Shown one piece after another: positions 25,043-33,194 of a stretch of 36,516 nucleotides of DNA. A model generated the notes under the pieces. The model was not told the origin of the DNA and ran no database searches. It saw only the letters and a program-made list of their open reading frames with translations. Every line of letters starts with the position of its first letter. Position 1 is the stretch's first letter. This stretch comes from Brachyspira sp. CAG:484 (GTDB lineage: Bacteria; Cyanobacteriota; Vampirovibrionia; Gastranaerophilales; Gastranaerophilaceae), in assembly GCA_000431315.1 (NCBI GenBank), contig HF989729.1, positions 1 to 36,516 of the forward strand. The letters are read 5' to 3'. Both the position numbers and the translations under genes were made by a program.

Positions 25043-25133
25043 TTCTGAGTTTTGAAGCTATAATTGTGTTTTGCATTTGTATATCCTCCTTTTTTATAAT
25101 TTATTATAATATATTTTGTTGTATAATTCAAGT

Positions 25134-26147
25134 ATGAGAGAACTTATAAAAAAAGCTGTATTGAATCATTCACTTACGCATGATGAGATAGTTTTGCTTT
25201 TGAGTGAAGGTAAAATTAATCAGGAGCTTTTCTCTGCCGCTGATAATGTACGGAAAAATTTTGTCGGAGATGAGGTTCATCTAAGGGCTTTGATTGAGTT
25301 TTCAAACTATTGCAGATGTAATTGTATGTATTGCGGTATACGAGCAGAGAACAAGTTTGTTGAGAGGTACAGGCTCACCGGAGAACAAATTATATCTCTT
25401 GCTAAAAATGCAGCTGATTTCGGGTATAAAACTGTTGTCCTTCAATCAGGCGAGGATATGTATTTTACTGCGGAATATCTTTATGAAATTATTAAAGGGT
25501 TAAAAGAAAATGATATTGCGGTTACTCTGAGTATTGGAGAAAGAAGCTTTGATGAGTACAAACTATTAAAAGATGCCGGTGCTGACAGATTTTTGTTAAG
25601 GATAGAAACATCAGACAAAAAACAATATGAAACAATGCACCCAAAAGCAAGTTATGAAAACAGGAAAAGATGTCTTTCTGATTTGAAAAGGCTTGGTTTT
25701 GAAACAGGTACAGGGTGTCTGGTGGGTTTACCGAATCAAAGCTTAAGTTCGCTTGCTGATGATATTTTATTTTTTAAAGAAATTGATGCTGATATGGTTG
25801 GAATCGGACCTTTAATCCCTCACAGTCACACCCCTTTAAAAGGCATACCTTCAGGGAATTTTATCCTTGCGTTAAAAGTTATGGCTCTTACCAGACTTTT
25901 ACTTCCTGATATTAACATTCCTGCAACTACTGCTATGGAAACACTTAAGCCGGATGGACGCATTCTTGCTTTGCAAAGCGGGGCAAATGTTGTGATGCCG
26001 AACGTGACTTTTGAGGAGTATAAATCAAAGTATGAGATATACCCTGATAAGGCAAAAGTCGATTATAATGAACTTGTTGAAAGGCTTGCTAAAATCGGTA
26101 GAATTGTTTCGGCTGAAAAGGGGTTTAGGAAAAAACAAAAGCAGTAA
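25134..26147 (+). CDS. hydE: [FeFe]-hydrogenase maturase HydE (radical SAM)
   Basis: A 337-aa radical SAM enzyme of the HydE/BioB/PylB group that helps build the di-iron subcluster of the [FeFe]-hydrogenase H-cluster. The cluster motif is FSNYCRCNCMYCGIR, with Cys60, Cys64 and Cys67 as CX3CX2C and an extra Cys62. Further landmarks are VVLQSGED, LRIETSDKKQYETMHP, GCLVGLPNQ and GIGPLIPHSHTPL, all typical of HydE. The ATG at 25134 lies seven bases after a TATAAT box and lacks a Shine-Dalgarno, so the message may be leaderless. hydF, hydG and the hydrogenase are not in the window. PylB is a less likely alternative. Confidence 0.88.
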   Translation: MRELIKKAVLNHSLTHDEIVLLLSEGKINQELFSAADNVRKNFVGDEVHLRALIEFSNYCRCNCMYCGIRAENKFVERYRLTGEQIISLAKNAADFGYKTVVLQSGEDMYFTAEYLYEIIKGLKENDIAVTLSIGERSFDEYKLLKDAGADRFLLRIETSDKKQYETMHPKASYENRKRCLSDLKRLGFETGTGCLVGLPNQSLSSLADDILFFKEIDADMVGIGPLIPHSHTPLKGIPSGNFILALKVMALTRLLLPDINIPATTAMETLKPDGRILALQSGANVVMPNVTFEEYKSKYEIYPDKAKVDYNELVERLAKIGRIVSAEKGFRKKQKQ

Positions 26148-26249
26148 ACGGATTTTATATTAAGCATTCTCTTTAATTTGATTGAAAGTGTTTGATAGGA
26201 AATTTCTTTGAAAATGTGCGCAAATAAACTTTTTAAATAGGAGAGATAT

Positions 26250-27170
26250 ATGAATATTGCAGAAAACTTATTGGACCTAATCGGAAAAACTCCGATGGTA
26301 AAGATTAACAGACTAAATTCAGGAGATGCTGTGATTGCCGCAAAAATCGAATCAAAAAATCCGGCAGGTTCTGTAAAAGACCGTCCGGCTTTGAATATGA
26401 TTTTACAGGCAGAAAAAAACGGTCTGATTAATAAAGATACTGTTATAATAGAGCCTACAAGCGGAAACACCGGTATCGGGCTGGCTCTTGTCTGTGCAAT
26501 AAAGGGTTATAGAATGATTTTGACTATGCCGGAAACAATGAGTCTTGAACGGCGTCTGCTTTTGAAAGCTTACGGTGCAGAACTTGTCCTGACAGAAGGA
26601 GCCAAAGGTATGCAAGGCGCTGTTGACAAGGCAGAAGAACTTCATAAAGAGATAAAAAATTCATTTATCCCGCAGCAATTTTCAAATCCCTCTAATCCTC
26701 AAAGTCATATTTTAACAACAGCAGAAGAAATCTGGAATGATACTGAAGGCAAAGTTGACATAATTGTTGCCGGAGTTGGTACCGGAGGAACAATTTCCGG
26801 TATAGCAAGGGGGCTTAAGGCAAAAAATCCTTCAATAAAAGCTGTTGCAGTAGAACCTGCTTCTTCTCGGGTTCTTGCAGGTAAACCTGCCGGCGCGCAC
26901 AAAATTCAAGGTATAGGTGCCAATTTTGTTCCTGAGAATTTTGATAAAACTGTGGTAGATGAAATCCTGCCTGTTTCCAATGAAAATGCTATAGAAACAG
27001 CAAGAAAGCTTGCAACCCAGGAAGGGCTGTTATCCGGAATTTCATCAGGAGCAGCTGTGTGGGCTGCGAATGAACTTTCCAAACGTCCTGAAAATAAGGG
27101 TAAGCTTATTGTCGTTATTTTACCTGACAGCGGCGAGCGTTATCTTTCCGGAGAACTGTTTCAGTATTAA
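26250..27170 (+). CDS. cysK: cysteine synthase A (O-acetylserine sulfhydrylase)
   Basis: This PLP enzyme of 306 aa makes cysteine from O-acetylserine and sulfide. Lys43 in NPAGSVKDRPAL is the cofactor lysine, PTSGNTGIGLA (69-79) binds the substrate carboxylate, and GVGTGGTISG holds the PLP phosphate. SGISSGAAVWAA and VVILPDSGERYLS complete the pattern. The C-terminus, SGELFQY, is short. The start follows AGGAGAG. It lies 102 nt after hydE on the same strand; linkage to sulfur supply for Fe-S and hydrogenase assembly is only suggestive. Confidence 0.97.
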   Translation: MNIAENLLDLIGKTPMVKINRLNSGDAVIAAKIESKNPAGSVKDRPALNMILQAEKNGLINKDTVIIEPTSGNTGIGLALVCAIKGYRMILTMPETMSLERRLLLKAYGAELVLTEGAKGMQGAVDKAEELHKEIKNSFIPQQFSNPSNPQSHILTTAEEIWNDTEGKVDIIVAGVGTGGTISGIARGLKAKNPSIKAVAVEPASSRVLAGKPAGAHKIQGIGANFVPENFDKTVVDEILPVSNENAIETARKLATQEGLLSGISSGAAVWAANELSKRPENKGKLIVVILPDSGERYLSGELFQY

Positions 27171-27245
27171 TTTTTTATCTGCAGTGCCGTTAATCTAATA
27201 ATATTATAATGATATTTGTTAAGTAATGTAACAATTTAAAATTAG

Positions 27246-27274
27246 TTGAAATATGCCTGAAATTCAATTATACT
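27246..27274 (+). promoter_or_regulatory. promoter abutting a pentanucleotide repeat
   Basis: TTGAAA (27246-27251), 17 nt, TATACT (27269-27274). The predicted transcription start falls inside the following GATAT repeat. Confidence 0.6.
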
Positions 27275-27278
27275 CTGA

Positions 27279-27308
27279 GATATGATATGATATGATATGA
27301 TGGGATGG
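27279..27308 (+). repeat. pentanucleotide tandem repeat (GATAT)x4 (GATGG)x2
   Basis: Four exact GATAT units are followed by two GATGG units, just downstream of the -10 box. Five-base units change the frame and spacing when copy number changes, so this is a candidate contingency locus for the gene at 27392. Confidence 0.85.
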
Positions 27309-27391
27309 GTGAATACTGGGGTTTTCGCAATTTAGCTCTGATGAAATGTTTTTATATAAATAAGAGATATTTATTCAGAGAGGGCTTATTG

Positions 27392-28765
27392 ATGGTTGAT
27401 GCTATTAACAACGTCTTTAAAAGCGGACAAAAAATTGAACTACAGAACCGAGGTGCTAAATCATCAGGTATAACTTTTGAATTGAAGTCTGTTTTTGATA
27501 ATCTTGCAAAACAAGGGCTTATAAAAGATAAGGATGGCAAAGGGCTTACCAAGCAGGATGCTTTAAACCTTTATAATATGCTTAACCAAATACACCAGAA
27601 CACAGGTCGTGCCACAAATTATACAACTATGCAGACCGGTCAGAGTTTTGATTATACTGCTGAAGAAATGAAAGCTCTTGCCGAAGCTGCCGGTTATGAA
27701 CTTGTTGAATCAGAAGACAAACCAACTCCTAAATATCCTGAAATTTTGGATGCTTCACAAGACAAACCTGTATTGCTTGGTGATGCAGTTCCAGATATTG
27801 ATAATTCTGAAATAAAAATGTCTAAAGATATGCAGCGTGCAGCTACAGAGAGTCTGGTTGATAGTCTTGGCGGTAAAATAATCAACCGTTCTGTAGACGG
27901 TCAAAAACAAGATATTGCAGTTGTTGAGATTGACGGTCAAAAAGTACGCCGCGAGATTAACGACGATGGAACTCTGGGTGATACGCTTGCTGCAACAAAA
28001 ACTTTTGGTAAAAATAAATACATAAGCGGAGATTTTCCACCGGAAACAAGAATTCTTGAACGTGAAGTTAACGGTAAAAAACAGCAAATAGGAATTTATG
28101 AAGATGAAAACGGCAATAAAGTAAGACAACTTGTTGAAAAAGATCCAAAGACCGGAAAGTCATATTTGGGCGAAAATCTGGTTATGGTAAGCAGTGCAGG
28201 AAAAAATAAGTATGTCACAGAAAGCAAATTTAACACTCAGATAAGAGAAATGCTCAAACTCGGGGTTGATGAAAAACTTCCTGAAGATTTAAAAGCAGAA
28301 TATGTGTCCTCCGGCGGAGAAACATTCATGGTATTTAAAAAAGACGGAAAGATTATGTCCGGTACTGAATTAAAAGAGCATATAAAAGACTATCGTGCAC
28401 AGCAGTATTTTGAAAACGATTCCATGTTAAAAGGCTGGGAAGAACAGCTTGGCAAACTTTCACAGACTCCGGATATGGATTATAGTGTAATGAAGATGGA
28501 AGGCATGGATGAACAGGTTTCTGAAATGGAAGCACAGCGAAAGTCTGATATAGAGGAACTTTCAAGCGGTATTCAAAATTACAAATCAGTGATAAGAAAC
28601 TGGCAGAATAATAAAACTGTTACAATAGATGGTAAACAATATACATGTGTGACAATGGGCGATAATAAAAAATATTACATGTCAGGAACCTCGCTATATA
28701 CTGTCGGTCTTGACGGTAAACCGGATCAAAAAACGGATGGTTTGCTGGAAAATATGATAGGATGA
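27392..28765 (+). CDS. repeat-containing protein of unknown function
   Basis: Not recognised. From the ATG at 27392, behind GAGAGG, the product is 457 aa, hydrophilic, with no signal peptide or membrane segment. The frame is open from an ATG at 27305 inside the pentanucleotide repeat, which would add 29 residues. Two related segments of about 58 residues start near residues 166 (RSVDGQKQDIAVVEIDGQKV) and 224 (REVNGKKQQIGIYEDENGNK); each ends in a GKNKY motif, suggesting a repeated beta unit. The middle and C-terminal parts are helical and acidic. It is paired with the next gene, whose product also opens with MV and is hydrophilic and repetitive. Confidence 0.75.
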   Translation: MVDAINNVFKSGQKIELQNRGAKSSGITFELKSVFDNLAKQGLIKDKDGKGLTKQDALNLYNMLNQIHQNTGRATNYTTMQTGQSFDYTAEEMKALAEAAGYELVESEDKPTPKYPEILDASQDKPVLLGDAVPDIDNSEIKMSKDMQRAATESLVDSLGGKIINRSVDGQKQDIAVVEIDGQKVRREINDDGTLGDTLAATKTFGKNKYISGDFPPETRILEREVNGKKQQIGIYEDENGNKVRQLVEKDPKTGKSYLGENLVMVSSAGKNKYVTESKFNTQIREMLKLGVDEKLPEDLKAEYVSSGGETFMVFKKDGKIMSGTELKEHIKDYRAQQYFENDSMLKGWEEQLGKLSQTPDMDYSVMKMEGMDEQVSEMEAQRKSDIEELSSGIQNYKSVIRNWQNNKTVTIDGKQYTCVTMGDNKKYYMSGTSLYTVGLDGKPDQKTDGLLENMIG

Positions 28766-28882
28766 TGGTTATAGCGTTTGCCGGCAGCAAATTTTCGCCG
28801 AGCTTTTGACCTAAGTTTGCACAAAAACTGTACTATCAAAGTTTTATTTAAACTAAATATATACACGAAAGGAGAATATGCA

Positions 28883-29941
28883 ATGGTTGAAATTTCAGGT
28901 TTATCAAATAACATTCATGATAAAAAAACTTCCGAAAAAACACAAGCAAAAAAGTCGTATGATGAATTTGTAAAAAGTGCTTTTGATTCTTATAGAGAAT
29001 TTAAGTCGCAAGCTCAGGCTGAGTATGATAATTTTAGAGAAGAAGCACTTAAAGAATTTAACAATTTCAAAAATGATAGCTTAAAATCTGCTAATGAAGA
29101 GTATGCTGAAAAGTTAGCAGAGCCTTGGCAGGAATACGAAGTTCACGAAGGAGTTAACCCGCCTTTGATGAAAAAGCCTAAAACCCCACCGATATATAAA
29201 CCTGATGCCAATGGAAGTGTAAAAGAAACTGAGCTGGATAACATAACAGACCAGGAACCTGTCTATTATGAACCACAGGCAAAAAGTGATCCTGAAAAGT
29301 CAAAAACTCCGGCAAAATCTGCCAATGAAAAATATGCTGAAAAGTTAGCAGAACCTTGGCAGGAATACGAAGCTCACGAAGGGGTTAACCCGCCTTTGAT
29401 GAAAAAGCCTAAGACACCACCGGTATATAAGCCTGATGCCAGTGGAGATGTAAGGGAAACTGAGCTGGATAATGATAATGTAAAGCCGGATGTTCAAAAA
29501 ACTGTTCCTGATCTTAAAATGGTAAAAATTTCACGACAAGGAGTTTCAGGATCGTATAGTCTGACTGCGGGCGAAAATGGCAAAGGATTTAACCTTATAA
29601 CTGATATGAAAGTGACAGGATTTGGCGAAGCTTCTAAATTTTTTAGAATTAATGACAATAAGGGTAACGGATTATATTTTGATGAGAAAACCAAGCGTTA
29701 TTCTTTTAGAGGAATAGAACACCCTCGGCTTAGCTTTTTACACTCAAGAATGGACTTTACATCACAAAAAATTTCTATTAATAACGCAATTTATAATGAC
29801 TTATTGACTAAACAAAAATCAGGAACTGAACTTACTGATGCTGAAAATTTGTTTATAAAATCCCATTTAAAAGATCTTCAAAAATTCGGGCTCGGTGTTG
29901 ATAACAGCGGTAACCTGATAAATATTTCAAATGAAGAATAA
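28883..29941 (+). CDS. coiled-coil and proline-rich repeat protein of unknown function
   Basis: Not recognised. The 352-aa product starts at the ATG at 28883 behind AAGGAGA. Residues 20-80 are charged and probably coiled-coil (YDEFVKSAFDSYREFKSQAQ). A 52-residue unit then occurs twice, at 69-120 and 146-197, each with YAEKLAEPWQEYE, HEGVNPPLMKKPKTPP and YKPDA. The C-terminal 140 residues form a separate globular part (SGSYSLTAGENGKGFNLITD). There is no signal peptide or membrane segment. It is 117 nt after the previous gene and ends at a strong terminator, so the two form a unit. A structural or surface-associated role is possible. Confidence 0.75.
   Translation: MVEISGLSNNIHDKKTSEKTQAKKSYDEFVKSAFDSYREFKSQAQAEYDNFREEALKEFNNFKNDSLKSANEEYAEKLAEPWQEYEVHEGVNPPLMKKPKTPPIYKPDANGSVKETELDNITDQEPVYYEPQAKSDPEKSKTPAKSANEKYAEKLAEPWQEYEAHEGVNPPLMKKPKTPPVYKPDASGDVRETELDNDNVKPDVQKTVPDLKMVKISRQGVSGSYSLTAGENGKGFNLITDMKVTGFGEASKFFRINDNKGNGLYFDEKTKRYSFRGIEHPRLSFLHSRMDFTSQKISINNAIYNDLLTKQKSGTELTDAENLFIKSHLKDLQKFGLGVDNSGNLINISNEE
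29087..29473 (+). repeat. 156-bp intragenic direct repeat
   Basis: Copies at 29087-29242 and 29318-29473 encode the 52-residue units of the preceding gene. They are close to identical in DNA, pointing to a recent duplication. Confidence 0.85.
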
Positions 29942-29943
29942 AT

Positions 29944-29978
29944 AAAAAAAGACAGGCAGTTGCTGCCTGTCTTTTTTT
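29944..29978. terminator. bidirectional terminator
   Basis: AAAAAGACAGGCAG pairs with CTGCCTGTCTTTTT across a 3-nt loop, between convergent genes. Confidence 0.92.
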
Positions 29979-30005
29979 GTATGTTTTGTAAAACCCGGCT
30001 GATTT

Positions 30006-31649
30006 CTACATCATTCCGCCCATACCGCCCATTCCAGGCATAGCAGGAGCAGCAGGTTTTTCTTCCGGAATTTCAACAACAGCAGCTTCTGTTGTTAACA
30101 GCATTGAACCTACTGAAGCAGCGTTAACAAGTGCTGAGCGTGTTACTTTTGCAGGGTCAACAATACCTGATTTAAACATATCAACATATCTGTCATCCAA
30201 TGCGTCATAACCGTATGCACCTTCGTGAGTTAATACTGTATCAATAACAACATCAGATTTAGCACCTGCGTTTCTTGCAATTGCTCTAAGAGGTACATCT
30301 AATGCTGCTGTTAAAATTTTGAAACCGATTTTTTCATCATCTGATGAGAAGTTTGTTGTTTCAACAAGTTTTTGTAATTCCTGTTGAACTCTTACCAAAG
30401 CAACTCCGCCGCCAGGTACGATACCTTCTTCATTAGCAGCTCTTGTTGCATTTAATGCGTCTTCAATTCTCAATTTTCTTTCTTTAAGTTCAACTTCAGA
30501 AGCTGCACCAACTTCGATTACAGCAACACCGCCGGAAAGTTTTGCGATACGTTCCTGAAGTTTTTCTCTATCATATTCGCTGTCAGAAGCTTCGATTTGT
30601 TTTTTGATTAAACGAACTCTGTCTTCTACAGCCTGTTTAGTTTCATTTCCAACAACGATTGTTGTTTCGTCTTTAGTAACAGTAACACGTTTTGCACGTC
30701 CCATCATCTGAGTTGTAACATTTTCTAATTTAATGCCGAGTTCTTCTGTGAACATTTCGCCGCCTGTAAGAACAGCTATATCTTCAAGCATAGCTTTTCT
30801 TCTGTCGCCGAAGCCTGGAGCTTTAACTGCAACTGCTCTTAAAACTTTTCTCATTGTGTTAACAACTAATGTTGCTAAAGCTTCACCTTCAACGTCTTCT
30901 GCAATCAATAACAATGAACGTCCGTCACGTGCAACCTGTTCCAACACAGGAACCAAATCAGAAATAAGATTAATTTTTTTGTTAACACATAAAACATAGG
31001 CATCTTCAAGAACGGCTTCCATTCTTTCAGCATCAGTTACAAAGTATGGGGATAAATAACCTTTATCAAACTGCATACCTTCAACAACTTTTAAGTTAGT
31101 ACCGAAAGATTTGCTTTCTTCAACGGTAATAACCCCGTCATGACCAACTTTTTCCATTGCTTCTGCAATAAGTTCACCGATTTCGTTATTATTGCCTGCT
31201 GAAATTGCTGCAACCTGTGCAATTTCTTCTTTTGTATTCACAGGTTTAGACATTTCTTTTACTTTTTTAACAGCAATATCAACTGCTTTGTCAATACCGC
31301 GTTTCATAGACATAGGGTTAGCACCTGCTGTTAAGTTTTTCAAGCCTTCTCTAACAATAGCCTGCGCAAGAACTGAAGCTGTTGTTGTTCCGTCACCTGC
31401 AACGTCATTTGTTTTTGAAGAAACTTCTTTTAACAATTGAGCGCCTGCATTTTCCAGACCGTCTTTAAGTTCAATTTCTTTTGCAATAGTCACACCGTCG
31501 TTAACAATTTGAGGGGCGCCGTATTTTTTTTCTATAATTACGTTTCTGCCCTTAGGTCCGAGTGTAACTTTTACAGCATCTGCTACTGCATCTATACCTT
31601 TAAGAAGCGATTTTCTTGCTTCTTCGTCAAATACTATACGTTTTGCCAT
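30006..31649 (-). CDS. groL: chaperonin GroEL
   Basis: A 547-aa Hsp60 that folds proteins in a double ring with GroES, using ATP. It begins MAKRIVFDEEARKSLLKGID and has the ATP-site VTLGPKGRNVIIEKKYGAP, the DGTTTASVLAQAIV loop and the EEGIVPGGGVALVR segment, ending with the Gly-Met-rich tail GGMGGMM. The ATG follows AAAGGAG. It lies 158 nt after groS, an unusually wide gap for a groESL operon, with no CIRCE dyad seen. Confidence 0.98.
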   Translation of the reverse strand: MAKRIVFDEEARKSLLKGIDAVADAVKVTLGPKGRNVIIEKKYGAPQIVNDGVTIAKEIELKDGLENAGAQLLKEVSSKTNDVAGDGTTTASVLAQAIVREGLKNLTAGANPMSMKRGIDKAVDIAVKKVKEMSKPVNTKEEIAQVAAISAGNNNEIGELIAEAMEKVGHDGVITVEESKSFGTNLKVVEGMQFDKGYLSPYFVTDAERMEAVLEDAYVLCVNKKINLISDLVPVLEQVARDGRSLLLIAEDVEGEALATLVVNTMRKVLRAVAVKAPGFGDRRKAMLEDIAVLTGGEMFTEELGIKLENVTTQMMGRAKRVTVTKDETTIVVGNETKQAVEDRVRLIKKQIEASDSEYDREKLQERIAKLSGGVAVIEVGAASEVELKERKLRIEDALNATRAANEEGIVPGGGVALVRVQQELQKLVETTNFSSDDEKIGFKILTAALDVPLRAIARNAGAKSDVVIDTVLTHEGAYGYDALDDRYVDMFKSGIVDPAKVTRSALVNAASVGSMLLTTEAAVVEIPEEKPAAPAMPGMGGMGGMM

Positions 31650-31807
31650 TTTTTATTTCTCCTTTAATCAAAATCTTTGTCCTGGATTATTCCGGGTTTT
31701 CCGGGAGTAACGTTTTGTTCACATTCTCCTTTAGCTTTCCGATAATCAAGCGGTAAAACTGAAACCCGGGCTGCTCTAACTTTATCTTCCACAGCCCTGA
31801 TGATCCA

Positions 31808-32092
31808 CTATTCAATGATTGCTAATGCGTCTTTAATAGAAAGAATTTTATATTCATTTCCATCCATTTTTACGTCTGTTCCTGCATACTTTGCATAAAG
31901 AACAGTTTGACCAACTGCAACATCCATAGGCTCTCTTTCGCCTTTGTCATTCATTTTGCCAAGTCCGACTGCAACAACTTCACCCTTTTGAGGTTTTTCT
32001 TTTGCGCTGTCCGGAATAAAAATTCCGCCTGAAGTTTGTTCAGTATCTTCAATAACTTTAACTACAATTCTGTCTCCTAATGGTTTTAACAT
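31808..32092 (-). CDS. groS: co-chaperonin GroES
   Basis: The 94-aa Hsp10 cap of GroEL. It starts MLKPLGDRIVVKVIEDTEQT; the mobile loop SGGIFIPDSAKEKPQKGEVV and the DVKMDGNEYKILSIKDALAI end are typical. The ATG follows AAGGAG. It precedes groL on the same strand. Confidence 0.98.
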   Translation of the reverse strand: MLKPLGDRIVVKVIEDTEQTSGGIFIPDSAKEKPQKGEVVAVGLGKMNDKGEREPMDVAVGQTVLYAKYAGTDVKMDGNEYKILSIKDALAIIE

Positions 32093-32249
32093 ATTATTTC
32101 TCCTTCTTACATTAACATTACAATTATATTTATATAACGATTTTTGAAAATAATTAAAAAACTTAAGGATTTTTTAATGATTGATTGAAAAATATCTAAA
32201 AATAAGTTATTATTAATAATGTAACAAGTATAAAAAAGGAGATTTGATT

Positions 32250-33066
32250 ATGCGAAACGTAGTAATAGCAAGGCTTTTCGGGGGGGGGGCATAATAGTTT
32301 AAGCTCCTTATCAGATGTTGCACCTTTCTTAAATTTTACCCGTATTGCGGGATTTACACTGGCAGAAGTTCTCATAACTCTTGCTATAATCGGTGTCGTA
32401 GCAGCTTTAACATTCCCGATGCTGCTTGCAAAATACCAAAAACAGGTTACCGTAAGCGGTCTTCAGAAATCATACTCTGTTGTAACAAATATGATACGTA
32501 AAGCCGAGGCAAAGCATGGCGTTATATCAGAATGGGCAGGATGGAGCGCTGATCTTCCCTGGTATATAAAAACAAGAAATACACAGGATATATTGGAAAA
32601 TTATCTTGCTCCTGAAGCAATAGGAACAAAGGTTTATGCGAGCAACTCAATGTCTGGAAATTTTTACGTACGTTTTATGTGCGATACCGAAGATAACGGC
32701 GCTGATAACGATGCTCAATATAAACGTATGGATGGTGGAGAAGTTATAACCTCTTCTAATGAAATTATACAATCAATGCGGCTGGCTGATGGAGCCTGTG
32801 TTGGTTTTAAACCTATTGATGGTAATGTTGCATTTGTTTATATTGATATAAACGGAGCTAAAAAGCCTAATGTTGTAGGAAAAGATTTCTTTGAATTTAT
32901 ACTTACATATGAAGGAAAATTGCTCCCGCGCGGATATGAATTATCTGACGAAGATTTAAAAAATGACAAAAACTGTCCTATAAGTTCTTATTATATCGGA
33001 GATTGCAGTGCCGCAAAAATTATGCGGGCAGGATGGCGGATAACTTCGGATTACAACTGGAGGTAA
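32250..33066 (+). CDS. prepilin-like gene interrupted by a G10 run (apparently phase-OFF)
   Basis: AAAGGAG precedes an ATG at 32250. The frame reads MRNVVIARLFGGGA and stops at TAA right after ten G (32280-32289). The pilin frame follows the run: HNSLSSLSDVAPFLNFTRIA, then GFTLAEVLITLAIIGVVAALT. The start and body are off by one base, so nine G would give one protein of about 271 aa with a 34-residue leader. The body ends with AGWRITSDYNWR, resembling the pilin cut by the window start, while its leader DNA is nearly identical to that of the gene at 5803. The same tract length and same one-base offset in both is striking. Confidence 0.8.
32280..32289 (+). repeat. G10 homopolymer in the leader of the 32250 prepilin gene
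   Basis: Ten consecutive G. The distance from ATG to the base after the run is 40 nt, exactly as at 5803. The surrounding block 32269-32307 matches 5822-5860 at 37 of 39 positions. Confidence 0.9.
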
Positions 33067-33194
33067 AATATTTTTTCATTGTGTACACACTTTGTAACGC
33101 GTTCTGTTGAAAAAAAACATGTTTATGAGATAATTTTATTGAAGCTAAATAGTAAATAGCAGAAGTACACAATATATAAAAAAGGAAAAACAAA

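Larger units (their letters stand above)
24174..25076 (-). pseudogene. decayed prepilin-like gene with G11 run and internal duplication
   Basis: The ATG at 25076 follows AGGAGG and encodes MQNTIIASKLRRGGGLR before TAG at 25025, just after eleven G (minus strand, 25042-25032). The pilin frame continues after that TAG as CRRAFSRFWIIQT-AFTLAEVLITLG. With G10 the leader would instead read LDSAGGLFHAFGLSRP but would stop inside the signature, so two lesions separate start and body. The body, open from 24926, has a 27-residue tandem duplication (MTLPSLVNNYKEKELV twice). Its C-terminal domain matches the 19273 remnant. It is probably inactive, though a compound phase-variable state cannot be excluded. 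Confidence 0.7.
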
